Part shown: positions 1 to 7,252 of the stretch, one piece after another
Layout of the letters: each line of letters starts with the position of its first letter
Numbering within the stretch: the first letter of the stretch is position 1
Source of the DNA: 1-14-0-10-37-14 sp037130845
GTDB lineage: Bacteria > Patescibacteriota > Patescibacteriia > Patescibacteriales > Patescibacteriaceae
DNA length: 64,000 bases
Reading direction: 5' to 3'
Assembly (NCBI GenBank): GCA_037130845.1
Contig: JBAXSE010000005.1
Location: 1-64,000, forward strand
Position numbers and translations under genes: made by a program
Notes under the pieces: generated by a model
Told to the model about the DNA's origin: nothing
Databases searched by the model: none
Seen by the model: only the letters and a program-made list of their open reading frames with translations

Positions 1-2
1 CA

Positions 3-101
3 TCATTCAATACGCAGCAAGCTGCGGGGAATTTACCCCAAGGGATTAAAAATTACCCCGCCAGTAATCCGGAAGACACAAGTAATTATAAATTTACCCT
101 T
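3..101 (+). other. Open frame upstream of the IscU-like gene
   Basis: The reading frame of the following gene stays open from the left edge to its ATG at 102, giving 33 sense codons rich in Asn, Gln, Pro and Thr. Canonical IscU proteins begin at the MYSEK-type motif, so 102 is the likelier start. I cannot tell whether this is a leader, the end of a fused upstream domain, or chance. A small hairpin (GCAGC-AA-GCTGC, about 15-26) lies here. No clear ribosome binding site precedes 102. Confidence 0.3.
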
Positions 102-473
102 ATGTATAGTGAAAAATTAATCGAGCATTTCCGCCATCCCCATAACCAAGGGGTGATTGAAGACGCCGATGCTATCGGCCAAGAAGGCAACCCGGTCTGC
201 GGCGATATCATGAAGATGTATCTCAAGATCAGCGACGACCATATTACGGATATCAAATTCGAGACTCTGGGCTGCGCGGCAGCTATCGCCGTCTCCAGCT
301 CCTTGACCGATCTGGCCATGGGTAAATCCTTGGACGAAGCCATGGCTATCACTAAAGACAGCATCGTAGAAGACCTGGGCGGTTTGCCCGCTCCCAAAGT
401 GCATTGTTCCATGCTGGGCGTCGAAGCCTTGCAACAAGCTATTAATAATTATCGCGCCAAACAGAGCGCCTAA
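102..473 (+). CDS. iscU: IscU/NifU-N-like Fe-S cluster scaffold protein
   Basis: This 123-residue protein matches the IscU / NifU N-terminal family, the scaffold on which [2Fe-2S] clusters are built from sulfur donated by a cysteine desulfurase. The start MYSEKLIEHF, the segment GNPVCGD with the first ligand Cys, LGCAAA with the second, and KVHCSMLG with the third are all present. Length is normal for a stand-alone IscU. The Nfu-like gene follows after 4 bp and the desulfurase after that, so the three probably form one Fe-S assembly operon. Family assignment is firm. Use as a general housekeeping scaffold is inferred from context. Confidence 0.93.
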   Translation: MYSEKLIEHFRHPHNQGVIEDADAIGQEGNPVCGDIMKMYLKISDDHITDIKFETLGCAAAIAVSSSLTDLAMGKSLDEAMAITKDSIVEDLGGLPAPKVHCSMLGVEALQQAINNYRAKQSA

Positions 474-477
474 GAAT

Positions 478-711
478 ATGAACGAACTAGACCAGAAAAT
501 CAAAGAAGTGCTAGAAACCGTGCGCCCTACCTTGCAAATGGACGGCGGCGATGTGGCTTTCCAGAGCTTTAACCCAGACACCGGCTGCGTGTCCGTCCAA
601 CTGCAAGGCGCCTGCCAAGGCTGCCCCATGTCGCAGATGACGCTTAAGATGTATATCGAGCAGGAGCTTAAGGAAGCAGTGCCGGAAGTCGTGGAAGTGA
701 GAGCAGTTTAG
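478..711 (+). CDS. NifU C-terminal-like (Nfu) Fe-S protein
   Basis: A 77-residue stand-alone NifU C-terminal domain. The family holds a [4Fe-4S] cluster at a dimer interface through a CxxC pair and delivers clusters to target proteins. Here the pair is in GACQGCPMSQ, preceded by the typical QMDGGDV segment near residue 21. It starts 4 bp after the scaffold gene and is probably co-transcribed with it. It lacks the N-terminal A-type domain seen in longer Nfu proteins. Confidence 0.9.
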   Translation: MNELDQKIKEVLETVRPTLQMDGGDVAFQSFNPDTGCVSVQLQGACQGCPMSQMTLKMYIEQELKEAVPEVVEVRAV

Positions 712-797
712 TGTAAAATGTAAAAATCAAAATGAAAAATATTGGTGTCGCGGAGCGACTCTTTAATTTTACACTTTGATATTTGAACTTTAAATTT
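712..797 (+). repeat. Intergenic inverted repeat before the desulfurase gene
   Basis: The arms AGTGTAAAAT and ATTTTACACT face each other around a GC hairpin (GTCGC-GGA-GCGAC). AT-rich words (AAAATCAAAATG, TTTGATATTTGAAC) repeat around them. Similar word-repeat elements occur at about 28.1-28.3, 49.7-49.9 and 63.4 kb. It separates the desulfurase gene from nfu and could act as an attenuator or be a small mobile repeat. Confidence 0.6.
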
Positions 798-2087
798 ATG
801 CCAATATATTTTGACCACAGCGCTACAACTCCCGTCGATCCCGCCGTCCTCTCTGCCATGCTGCCGTACTTCAGCGAGAAATTCGGCAATGCCAGCTCTA
901 TCCATACCTATGGCCAGACAGCGGCCGTGGCGGTCGATGAGGCTCGTCTTTTGGCCAGCCGTTTTTTCGGTTGCCGTCCAACAGAAGTCATCTTCACTTC
1001 CGGCGCGACCGAGGCCAACAATATCGCCATCAAGGGCTTGATCAAGGGCCTCAAGCTCAAGGGCGTGGAGAAGCCGCATGTCATCACTTCGGCTGTCGAG
1101 CATGACGCCGTCTTGGAACCGATCAACAATCTGGCCGCGGCCGGCGAGATCGAGGCGACCATTGCCGGCGTGGATGAGAGGGGAGTGATCAATCTGGAAT
1201 ATTTGAAATCAATCATCACCGACCAGACTGCTCTGATTTCGGTCATGTATGTCAACAGCGAAGTCGGCACTATCCAACCGATTGCCGAAATCGGCAAGCT
1301 GGTGGCCGAGGTTAATGCCGCCCGCCAGGCAATCTATGATAAACTGCCGACCGGCGAACGGACGACTAAACCAGCGAAACTGTATTTCCATACCGACGCC
1401 ACCCAAGCGGTCAACTTTTTGGATTGCAATATCGACACCTTGGGCGTGGATATGCTCAGCATGAGCGCGCACAAGATCTATGGCCCCAAGGGCAGCGGCG
1501 CCCTGATTGTGAAGAGCGGCCTGCCTATCAGCGCCTTGGTGCATGGCGGACATCACGAACGCAATCTGCGCAGCGGCACCCTGAATGTGCCCGGCATCGT
1601 CGGCCTGGCCAAAGCCTTGGAGCTCATCTCCGAAACCAGTTTTAATCATAACAAACAGATCAAAGAAGTCCGCGATTATCTGATCGAAAGGGTAATCGGC
1701 GAGATCACAGGCGCCAAGCTGACGACAGCGGTAGCGGTGGCCACTCCGGCCCACGCCCATATCGTCTTCAATGGCGCCGAGGGCGAATCGATCCTGATGG
1801 CCCTGGACCTGGACGCGGGCATCGCGGTCTCGACCGGTTCGGCCTGCGCCAGCAATACCCTGGGAGCCAGCAAAGTGCTGCTAGCCATGGGTATCAAGCA
1901 GGAGGACACGCACGGCGCTATCCGCTTTTCCCTGGGCAAAGATAATACCAAGGCCGAAGTGGACGAACTGATGCAGCATCTGCCCGACATCGTCCAACGT
2001 TTCCGGGCCATGGCCCCCGACCTGACCCCCTTTGCAGGCCGCACTTTTGCTGCCGAGCATCATGAGGAGGAAGTGGAACAAATTTAA
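798..2087 (+). CDS. iscS: Cysteine desulfurase, IscS/NifS family
   Basis: A PLP-dependent class V aminotransferase-fold enzyme that releases sulfur from cysteine as an enzyme persulfide for Fe-S assembly. The start YFDHSATTPVDP is typical. The PLP lysine is in SAHKIYGPKG and the catalytic cysteine loop is STGSACASN. The ATG at 798 gives 429 residues; a TTG 15 bp upstream is in frame but less likely. The protein is longer than usual because of about 20 extra residues before LYFHTDATQ (a Thr/Lys-rich insert near residues 175-200) and a C-terminal tail. It follows the scaffold and Nfu genes and should supply their sulfur. Confidence 0.93.
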   Translation: MPIYFDHSATTPVDPAVLSAMLPYFSEKFGNASSIHTYGQTAAVAVDEARLLASRFFGCRPTEVIFTSGATEANNIAIKGLIKGLKLKGVEKPHVITSAVEHDAVLEPINNLAAAGEIEATIAGVDERGVINLEYLKSIITDQTALISVMYVNSEVGTIQPIAEIGKLVAEVNAARQAIYDKLPTGERTTKPAKLYFHTDATQAVNFLDCNIDTLGVDMLSMSAHKIYGPKGSGALIVKSGLPISALVHGGHHERNLRSGTLNVPGIVGLAKALELISETSFNHNKQIKEVRDYLIERVIGEITGAKLTTAVAVATPAHAHIVFNGAEGESILMALDLDAGIAVSTGSACASNTLGASKVLLAMGIKQEDTHGAIRFSLGKDNTKAEVDELMQHLPDIVQRFRAMAPDLTPFAGRTFAAEHHEEEVEQI

Positions 2088-2108
2088 GAAAATACCCTAT
2101 ATTAGCTA

Positions 2109-2163
2109 AAAACATTTGTCATATACTTGCCCTGAGCTGGGTCGAAGGGTTGACAAATGTTTT
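2109..2163 (+). repeat. Inverted repeat overlapping a -35 box
   Basis: AAAACATTTGTCA and TGACAAATGTTTT are inverted around a CCCTGAGC/GAAGGG core. The right arm contains the TTGACA -35 box of the next gene. It could be the desulfurase terminator, an operator, or both. Confidence 0.55.
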
Positions 2164-2178
2164 TGTTTGTGCTATAAA
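2150..2178 (+). promoter_or_regulatory. Sigma70-type promoter of the 2227 gene
   Basis: TTGACA at 2150-2155, a 17-bp spacer, and TATAAA at 2173-2178. The leader shares ACTAATTTTAAACAAAAACAAAGG with the downstream paralog's leader in two adjoining parts. Confidence 0.8.
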
Positions 2179-2226
2179 ACTGACAAAATAAGTTAACTAA
2201 TTTTAAACAAAAACAAAGGAGTAGAA

Positions 2227-3027
2227 ATGATTTTGGGTTGTACTTTAGACAATTTAGGCATAATCAAGGATCTGGCCACGCAGCTATTAGCCGAAGGCAA
2301 TGAAACCAAGACCTTGGACAGGGCGAAGATCGATCTTCTCGAGAGCACACTGGCGGCCATCAAGGCTGATGAACATTATAACGAGCAGTTTGAGATCATC
2401 TTGGGGCGTTTGCGCAAAGCCGACTGCACTATCTATGACCGCAGTGATCAAGACAGAGCTCGTCATGTAGTCATCAAGGCCGCATGGATCAATACTGGCC
2501 TTGGCAGGTATATGGACCTGGAGTTCTATGATGATTTCAGCGCCAAGCTGTGGCTGGATAAAGATTACCGCAAGCCGATCGCAGGTTCCTGGGGTGGCAC
2601 TATGACCAAGGCAATCGAGTTTATACTTGACGCAATAACTAAAAAACCAGCCGTCTCGTTGACGGACTTTATGGAAATAATAGAAAGCGATGAACGGGCT
2701 ATGACTGCAGAATATAAGATAGCTGATGCAAGCCCGCTGCCTGAGGTAGCGCATAAATCAACCTATGTGCAAGAGACTGAAGGCAGGCTGCGACAACTCG
2801 GTTTTACGATCCATGATCTCAATTCTGAAGATAAGGAAAAGTTGATTGAAATCAAGGCGACCTGGAGATATATGCTCTTGCGACCGGAAATCAAAATTGA
2901 ATTCTATAGCGTAGGCGGAGCCTACGTGAAGCTGGATAAAGACTTAGAGTTCAAAAACACTTGGGAGGGTGTCATATCCATGGCTATTGATTATCCAAAG
3001 AAATTCATACTTAGAGTAACTGAGTAA
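2227..3027 (+). CDS. Unknown protein with two copies of a novel domain (paralog 1)
   Basis: I do not recognise the family. The 266-residue protein has no signal peptide or membrane segment. It appears to hold two copies of one domain of about 80 residues, near 60-140 and 180-262. Each copy reads roughly LRxxGxxIxD, a charged gap, IKAxW, ExxIEFY, a variable turn, GSW or NTW, then an amphipathic helix. The next gene is a paralog with the same plan. The start follows AAAGGAGTAGAA, a good ribosome binding site. Promoter, leader and terminator are all visible, so it is transcribed alone. The function is unknown; a soluble binding domain is only a guess. Confidence 0.8.
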   Translation: MILGCTLDNLGIIKDLATQLLAEGNETKTLDRAKIDLLESTLAAIKADEHYNEQFEIILGRLRKADCTIYDRSDQDRARHVVIKAAWINTGLGRYMDLEFYDDFSAKLWLDKDYRKPIAGSWGGTMTKAIEFILDAITKKPAVSLTDFMEIIESDERAMTAEYKIADASPLPEVAHKSTYVQETEGRLRQLGFTIHDLNSEDKEKLIEIKATWRYMLLRPEIKIEFYSVGGAYVKLDKDLEFKNTWEGVISMAIDYPKKFILRVTE

Positions 3028-3041
3028 AGAATAATTGAAAT

Positions 3042-3069
3042 AACGTCTCGATTTTTATCGGGACGTTTT
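3042..3069 (+). terminator. Terminator after paralog 1
   Basis: Hairpin AACGTCTCGAT-TTTT-ATCGGGACGTT (one G-T pair) followed by TTT, 14 bp after the stop codon. Confidence 0.7.
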
Positions 3070-3112
3070 AAGTTGGGCTTGTCGAACCACTTGTCCTGAG
3101 TTGATTGAAGGA

Positions 3113-3141
3113 TTGACAAATATAATCTTTTCTGCTATAAA
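3113..3141 (+). promoter_or_regulatory. Sigma70-type promoter of paralog 2
   Basis: TTGACA at 3113-3118, a 17-bp spacer and TATAAA at 3136-3141. Spacing, boxes and flanking GAAGGNTTGACAAAT match the promoter at 2150, so the promoter was duplicated with the gene. Confidence 0.8.
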
Positions 3142-3190
3142 ATAGACAAGAAATATTAAGTAATTTTAAACAAAAACAAAGGTGTTAAAG

Positions 3191-4018
3191 ATGGGTTTAC
3201 CTAGTACATTTGAAAATTTAGCAAAAATCAAAGATTTAACCAGGCAGTTGGCGGAGAATATCCAACAGCTCCAAGTCGTGAATGAGGAGAAAATCAAGTT
3301 ATGGCAAGAAGCCATGCAGGCTGTCGGCCTGGAATTAATCGACAGGCCGTTTATGAATGAAGTGGATAGACGCGCAGGAGTGCTGATCAAGGCTTTTTAT
3401 AAAGTCGATTCTGATACCAATAGCTCAAAATATGATTGGACCTATTTCAATTTTTATGAAGAGGATGTGGCACGCGTTTCGCATTATAATAACGAACGCT
3501 TCGCCGGTGTCGAAGCAGGCAGCTGGCAAAGCGTCTTTGAGCAGATTGTAGATGTGTTGTCCAAGGATATACCAGAAGTGATTTTTCAGCAGAAAGAGGC
3601 GCCAATAGTGAGCTCTATAAAAATCCAGGAGAAAGGTGTGCAGGCTATTTCCGATAAAGCGTCTGAGAAGCAGAATAGGCTGGATATTATTAGAAAATCT
3701 GTTCAGTTGGCTGGACAGATCATATTTTCCGAAGTGAGGGACGAGAAGTTCTTGGCTTTTGTGCAAGGATTTGAAAATAATTTGCGACAGTTAGGCTGCG
3801 CTATTCATCCTCTTGGCGAGACGGATAAGGAAAGGTCTATCGAAATCAAGGCAAGCTGGAAATATGCGCCTGAACAGCCGGAAATTATCTTTGAATTTAG
3901 TAGTTATGGTTATGCCACCGTTAAGTTCAATATACTGCCAATACCTACCACTTGGTCTGAGGCTATAATGCAGGCCACTGAATATGTGACAAAATATAAG
4001 CAACAAATTGCAAAGTAA
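3191..4018 (+). CDS. Unknown protein with two copies of a novel domain (paralog 2)
   Basis: Paralog of the preceding gene, 275 residues from the ATG at 3191. A GTG 9 bp upstream is in frame, but aligning the two leaders favours the ATG. The N-termini align (TLDNLGIIKDL with TFENLAKIKDL). The C-terminal copy is clearest: LRQLGCAIHPL, IEIKASWKYAPEQPEI, FEFSSYGYATVKF, TTWSEAI. The N-terminal copy is more divergent (IKAFYKV, FNFYEED, AGSWQSVFEQI). No signal peptide or membrane segment is seen. Both paralogs have their own promoter and terminator, so they may be expressed separately. Function is unknown. Confidence 0.8.
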   Translation: MGLPSTFENLAKIKDLTRQLAENIQQLQVVNEEKIKLWQEAMQAVGLELIDRPFMNEVDRRAGVLIKAFYKVDSDTNSSKYDWTYFNFYEEDVARVSHYNNERFAGVEAGSWQSVFEQIVDVLSKDIPEVIFQQKEAPIVSSIKIQEKGVQAISDKASEKQNRLDIIRKSVQLAGQIIFSEVRDEKFLAFVQGFENNLRQLGCAIHPLGETDKERSIEIKASWKYAPEQPEIIFEFSSYGYATVKFNILPIPTTWSEAIMQATEYVTKYKQQIAK

Positions 4019-4061
4019 ACAGTAAAAACGTCCCGACCGATAATATGAAAGATTAATAAAT

Positions 4062-4101
4062 AAAACGCTTCGCGGTCTATAATAGATCCGAAGCGTTTTT
4101 T
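4062..4101. terminator. Bidirectional terminator
   Basis: AAAACGCTTCG and CGAAGCGTTTT form a stem with a T-run on both strands. It serves paralog 2 and could also stop the oppositely oriented gene ending at 4300. Confidence 0.8.
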
Positions 4102-4117
4102 CAATTCTGATACATTT

Positions 4118-4157
4118 ATACCTGCCCGCCAGTGGTCGGGTTGACTCCGTCAGGTAT
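4118..4157 (-). repeat. 40-bp imperfect palindromic repeat, copy 1
   Basis: On the minus strand it reads ATACCTGACGGAGTCAACCC and on to GGCGGGCAGGTAT. It closely matches 51720-51760 in the opposite orientation. A dispersed intergenic repeat of unknown role. Confidence 0.65.
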
Positions 4158-4274
4158 CTGCAGAATGCAATTAGCCTGAATATTTCGGCAATATGGTGTA
4201 GTAGTCTGGTCAAAGTTTTAGTTTAAGTAGTCTTTTTGAGACAAAGTTTATTTTATAACTTGGCTCGTTAGCAG

Positions 4275-4294
4275 ATCCCTGCCTTCGCAGGGAT
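4275..4294 (-). repeat. Hairpin just after the pseudo-ATPase gene
   Basis: ATCCCTGCCTTCGCAGGGAT lies 5 bp past the stop codon in the gene's orientation. Its frame (TTTATCCC, stem, GGGATCTG) resembles the inverted hairpins after ftsW, mreB and a glycosyltransferase in this window, but the loop differs. It may be a divergent member or an unrelated common palindrome. Confidence 0.4.
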
Positions 4295-4299
4295 AAAAT

Positions 4300-5385
4300 T
4301 TAGAATATCTTCTGCAGTTCTTCCAGGCTGAAGGTGCCGTCTAGGGTTTTGTCTAGGGCGATTTCGCGCCAGGTTTTGTGCGGAGGATCGGCGAAGAACT
4401 GGCGCCAGGCTTGGCGGTTGGGAGCAATCTGGCGGCAGTCGGCCGCTTCGGCTACCAGTCTGATACCGCCGGATCCGCTGTGTTCGCAAGCGGGACAACC
4501 TTGACCGTAATAAAAGCTGTTGCCGTGCAAAGATTCGGCCGGGATGCCTAGCCAATCGGAATGTTCGTTAGACAAGGCGTGGTCCAATTGATAGGGCGCG
4601 CGGCAGTCGGGGCAGATGGCGGCTAGGGGACGGACGGTAATAATGTGTTTGATTTGATTGAGTGCCTGCATTTGCCAGTCCAGGCGGTCGGCCAACGCTT
4701 GAGTGGAAGTTGCCACTTTGGCCGGGCCAAGGTTGATGATGATTAAATGCGCATCCGCCAGATGCCAGAGGGCTTCGGGCTGGGCGGGTAGTTCGCTTGA
4801 TCCCCAATAGATCAGATCGGCATCAAAGTCTTTGAGATTAAATGAATGCTGGTTGATGAGCTGCGGGGCTAGACGTTGGACTTGGGGCAGATTGAGGTGA
4901 TGTTGGTCGGCTATTGATAGTAGGTGGTAGCTGTCTGACCCGTACATTTGCGCAAGCAGGCTGGCCAGTTGGGCGGCCGTGGCAGCGTCCATCTCGGAGA
5001 GCGCGATAACGCCGCCGCCTTCCATGAGCGTTTCATAAAGCGCGCGCTTGCTGGCCGGGTCAAAAATCAGGTCTTCTAGGCTGTTTTGATGCGCTTGAGA
5101 CAATGGTTCTATGATATATGTTTTGGGTTTGGCGCTGGATGAGAGCTGCCAACCTGCCAGCACAGGCCAATGGTGGGGATTTTTGCCGGCATCGGCCAGG
5201 GCCGAAAGGAGAGACTCGGCGGACGGTCCGTTTAACTCAAACTCAGCCTCGCTATTGCTGAGACGGGCCGTTGCTTGATTGGGAGTCTGGCTGGTAATTA
5301 TCAGATGGGACTGGCTTTTTTTTGCCAAGGTTAAAAGATTTTCTAACATCTTGACCGCCAGGCGTTTTGATTGGATTATTTCCAT
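4300..5385 (-). CDS. Degenerate GspE/PilB-like protein lacking ATPase motifs
   Basis: The 361-residue protein (ATG at 5385) keeps the outline of a type II secretion / type IV pilus assembly ATPase but not its active site. The C-terminal zinc site is clear: ICPDCRAPY and GQGCPACEHSG. Before it, segments fall where the Walker A, Asp box, Walker B and His box should be: GGGVIALSE, IADQHHLNLPQVQ, DADLIYWGSSELPAQPEA and IINLGPAK. None keeps GxxGxGKT, GEIRD or the His box. The coding frame is intact with no stops, so it is a maintained pseudo-enzyme rather than a decayed gene. A regulatory or structural role with an active ATPase is inferred. It is transcribed alone from a near-leaderless promoter. 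Confidence 0.7.
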   Translation of the reverse strand: MEIIQSKRLAVKMLENLLTLAKKSQSHLIITSQTPNQATARLSNSEAEFELNGPSAESLLSALADAGKNPHHWPVLAGWQLSSSAKPKTYIIEPLSQAHQNSLEDLIFDPASKRALYETLMEGGGVIALSEMDAATAAQLASLLAQMYGSDSYHLLSIADQHHLNLPQVQRLAPQLINQHSFNLKDFDADLIYWGSSELPAQPEALWHLADAHLIIINLGPAKVATSTQALADRLDWQMQALNQIKHIITVRPLAAICPDCRAPYQLDHALSNEHSDWLGIPAESLHGNSFYYGQGCPACEHSGSGGIRLVAEAADCRQIAPNRQAWRQFFADPPHKTWREIALDKTLDGTFSLEELQKIF

Positions 5386-5397
5386 AGAATTTTGTTT

Positions 5398-5426
5398 ATT
5401 ATAACATATAATTATGGCTTGACCAA
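5398..5426 (-). promoter_or_regulatory. Near-leaderless promoter of the pseudo-ATPase gene
   Basis: On the minus strand TTGGTC (5426-5421), a 17-bp spacer and TATAAT (5403-5398). The ATG at 5385 is 12 bp past the -10 box, leaving only a few leader bases. Confidence 0.7.
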
Positions 5427-5537
5427 TTCTTTGCCAAAATCCAAAAATGTGGTAGATTATAGAGAGCACGGCAAACGGATTTGCTAAGAGTTAAGTAATT
5501 GTTGACCTGAGTCCAATCATTAAAATAAATATAAATA

Positions 5538-5633
5538 TGCTCCTACAAATACAAATTATTGCAAATATACAAATCCGTAGCTAAGTGTTTCGTATTATTT
5601 GTAGATTTGTAGCAATTTGTATTTGTAGGAGCA
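5538..5633. repeat. Long inverted repeat of AT-rich words
   Basis: TGCTCCTACAAATACAAATT (from 5538) faces AATTTGTATTTGTAGGAGCA (ending 5633). The arms continue inward with imperfect matches around ATTGCAAATATACAAAT. No ORF lies inside. The rest of 5470-5669 shows nothing else. Confidence 0.75.
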
Positions 5634-5669
5634 ATTTTCATTCTTTAATTATAGGAGGCATTCCGAATT

Positions 5670-5753
5670 TCTTGTATCGGAAAGTTTTTAGATAGGTATT
5701 AACAAGTTTCTTATAATTACGGATTAATGAGACCTCCGTGTTCATGGAGGTAA
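5670..5753 (+). repeat. Hairpin repeat family, direct copy A
   Basis: Shares ATCGGAAAGTT, TTAGATAG and TTCTTxTAATTA with copies C and D. It ends in the hairpin ACCTCCGTGTTCATGGAGGT (5732-5751) followed by AAAT. The 3' strand of the stem is the Shine-Dalgarno of the next gene. Confidence 0.75.
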
Positions 5754-5765
5754 ATGCGATATAAT

Positions 5766-6194
5766 ATGAAAAGAGTAATAAACAGATTTTGGGGCTGGGT
5801 TTCTTCTCAGACTTCGCTGTGGTCAGTGGCCTTTGTAGCCTTTTTCCGTCCGGCTTATGCCAAATGGTATTTGGGCGTGGCCGGAGCTTTGGATTTGGCT
5901 TCCTGGGCCTTGGCTATTGTAATCAAATGGTATCTGGGCGACAAACAGGTGATTATGCATTCCAATATCCTGTTCGGTATCGACCGTATTGCTTCGGCCG
6001 GAGCGGTTTTCTGGCTGCCTGCTTTTGGTTTGATAATCATTGTGGCCAATATTATCTTGGCCTATTTGTTGTCGGGACGCAAAGAAGGCATTTTGCCTCA
6101 TTTGTTGCTGGCCGGAGCAGTGGCGGTCAATCTGTTCGTCTTGATGGCCTTGGGCTCAATTTATCGCATCAATTATATTAATATCGGCAAATAA
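5766..6194 (+). CDS. Small four-helix membrane protein upstream of mraY
   Basis: Unrecognised 142-residue membrane protein starting at the ATG at 5766; an ATG at 5754 sits only 2 bp after GGAGGT and is less likely. Hydrophobic helices lie roughly at 36-55, 75-95 and 110-130, with an aromatic N-terminal region. It ends 2 bp before mraY and is probably co-transcribed with it. Its Shine-Dalgarno lies within the hairpin of repeat copy A, so translation may depend on that hairpin opening. The position at the head of a wall-synthesis cluster suggests a link to envelope assembly, but no motif shows a function. Confidence 0.75.
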   Translation: MKRVINRFWGWVSSQTSLWSVAFVAFFRPAYAKWYLGVAGALDLASWALAIVIKWYLGDKQVIMHSNILFGIDRIASAGAVFWLPAFGLIIIVANIILAYLLSGRKEGILPHLLLAGAVAVNLFVLMALGSIYRINYINIGK

Positions 6195-6196
6195 TT

Positions 6197-7249
6197 ATGA
6201 CGGAATTTCAAATCATCAGGATCCTGGTCCTGTCTACCTTGGCCTTCGTCTTTACTATGGCCTGGACTCCGCTGTGGACCAAGTTTTTATACAAATATAA
6301 AATGGGCAAACAGATCCGCAATACGGGCGCAACGCCTGTCTTTAGCGCTTTGCACGCGGCCAAGAGCGGTACGCCGACGATGGGCGGAGTGTTGATTTGG
6401 GGCACGGTGCTTATTTTTTCTTTTTTGTTCTATTATTTGAGCCTTATTTTCCCTAAGACTGCTTTGGCTAATTTCAACTTTTTGTCTAGGCCGGAAACAT
6501 ATCTGCCTTTGGGCGCTTTGGTCGCTTCGGCCTTGGTCGGCTTGTTTGATGATTGGCTGGATGTGCGCGGCAAGGGGGTTAAGGGCGGCGGCGGATTGAA
6601 TATCAAGCATCGTCTGCTTATTTATACGGCGATTGCGGCGATTGGCGCCTGGTGGTTCCATTACAAATTGCTGTGGGAGCACTTTAGCATTCCTTTTGTC
6701 GGTACCTTCCAATTGGGTCCATGGTATCTGTTGATTTTTATCTTTGTAATCGTGGCTACTAGTTTTTCGGTCAACGAATCAGACGGCCTTGATGGCTTGG
6801 CGGGCGGCGTCTTGCTGACTTGCTTCAGTTCTTATGCCGTCATCGGCTTTGTCTTGGGCCACTATCATTTGGCGGCGTTTTGCGGTGTGATTGTGGGGGC
6901 GTTGTTGGCTTTCTTGTGGTTTAATATAACACCGGCCCGTTTTTATCTGGGTGATACCGGGTCGATGAGCCTGGGCGTGACCTTGGGCGTGATAGCGATG
7001 CTGACTGATACGGCTATGATTCTGCCGGTGATCGGTTTGGTCTTTGTCATCGAGACATTGTCAGTTATTATCCAGTTGACCAGCAAAAAATTAAGGCATG
7101 GTAAAAAGGTTTTCTTGTCCGCGCCCATCCATCATCATTTGGAAGCAATCGGTTGGAGTGAGGCCAAGATAGTGATGCGTTTTTGGGTGATTGCCGGAGT
7201 ATGCGGGGCCTTGGGACTGGCACTGTTTATCTTGGATAAGTTATATTAG
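6197..7249 (+). CDS. mraY: Phospho-N-acetylmuramoyl-pentapeptide transferase MraY
   Basis: Integral membrane enzyme that moves phospho-MurNAc-pentapeptide from UDP to undecaprenyl phosphate, giving lipid I. The 350 residues carry the family signatures: the aspartate motif LFDDWLD near residue 115, NESDGLDGLAGG near 193 with the catalytic Asp region, and PIHHHLEAIGW near 310. About ten hydrophobic helices are present. It sits 2 bp after the small membrane protein and 3 bp before the SEDS gene, as in a compact dcw cluster. Confidence 0.97.
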   Translation: MTEFQIIRILVLSTLAFVFTMAWTPLWTKFLYKYKMGKQIRNTGATPVFSALHAAKSGTPTMGGVLIWGTVLIFSFLFYYLSLIFPKTALANFNFLSRPETYLPLGALVASALVGLFDDWLDVRGKGVKGGGGLNIKHRLLIYTAIAAIGAWWFHYKLLWEHFSIPFVGTFQLGPWYLLIFIFVIVATSFSVNESDGLDGLAGGVLLTCFSSYAVIGFVLGHYHLAAFCGVIVGALLAFLWFNITPARFYLGDTGSMSLGVTLGVIAMLTDTAMILPVIGLVFVIETLSVIIQLTSKKLRHGKKVFLSAPIHHHLEAIGWSEAKIVMRFWVIAGVCGALGLALFILDKLY

Positions 7250-7252
7250 CCT

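Noticed and set aside
117..629. Open frame of 170 codons opposite the iscU and nfu genes
   Set aside because: It lies wholly on the complement of two well-supported genes, has no promoter or ribosome binding site and reads as low-quality protein.
1209..1760. Open frame of 183 codons opposite iscS
   Set aside because: Antisense shadow of a conserved gene; no independent signals.
4275..4294. Counting the hairpin after the pseudo-ATPase gene as a ninth copy of the bracket repeat
   Set aside because: Position and outer bases fit, but the loop and stem match a very common genomic palindrome more than the family core, so it was left as uncertain.
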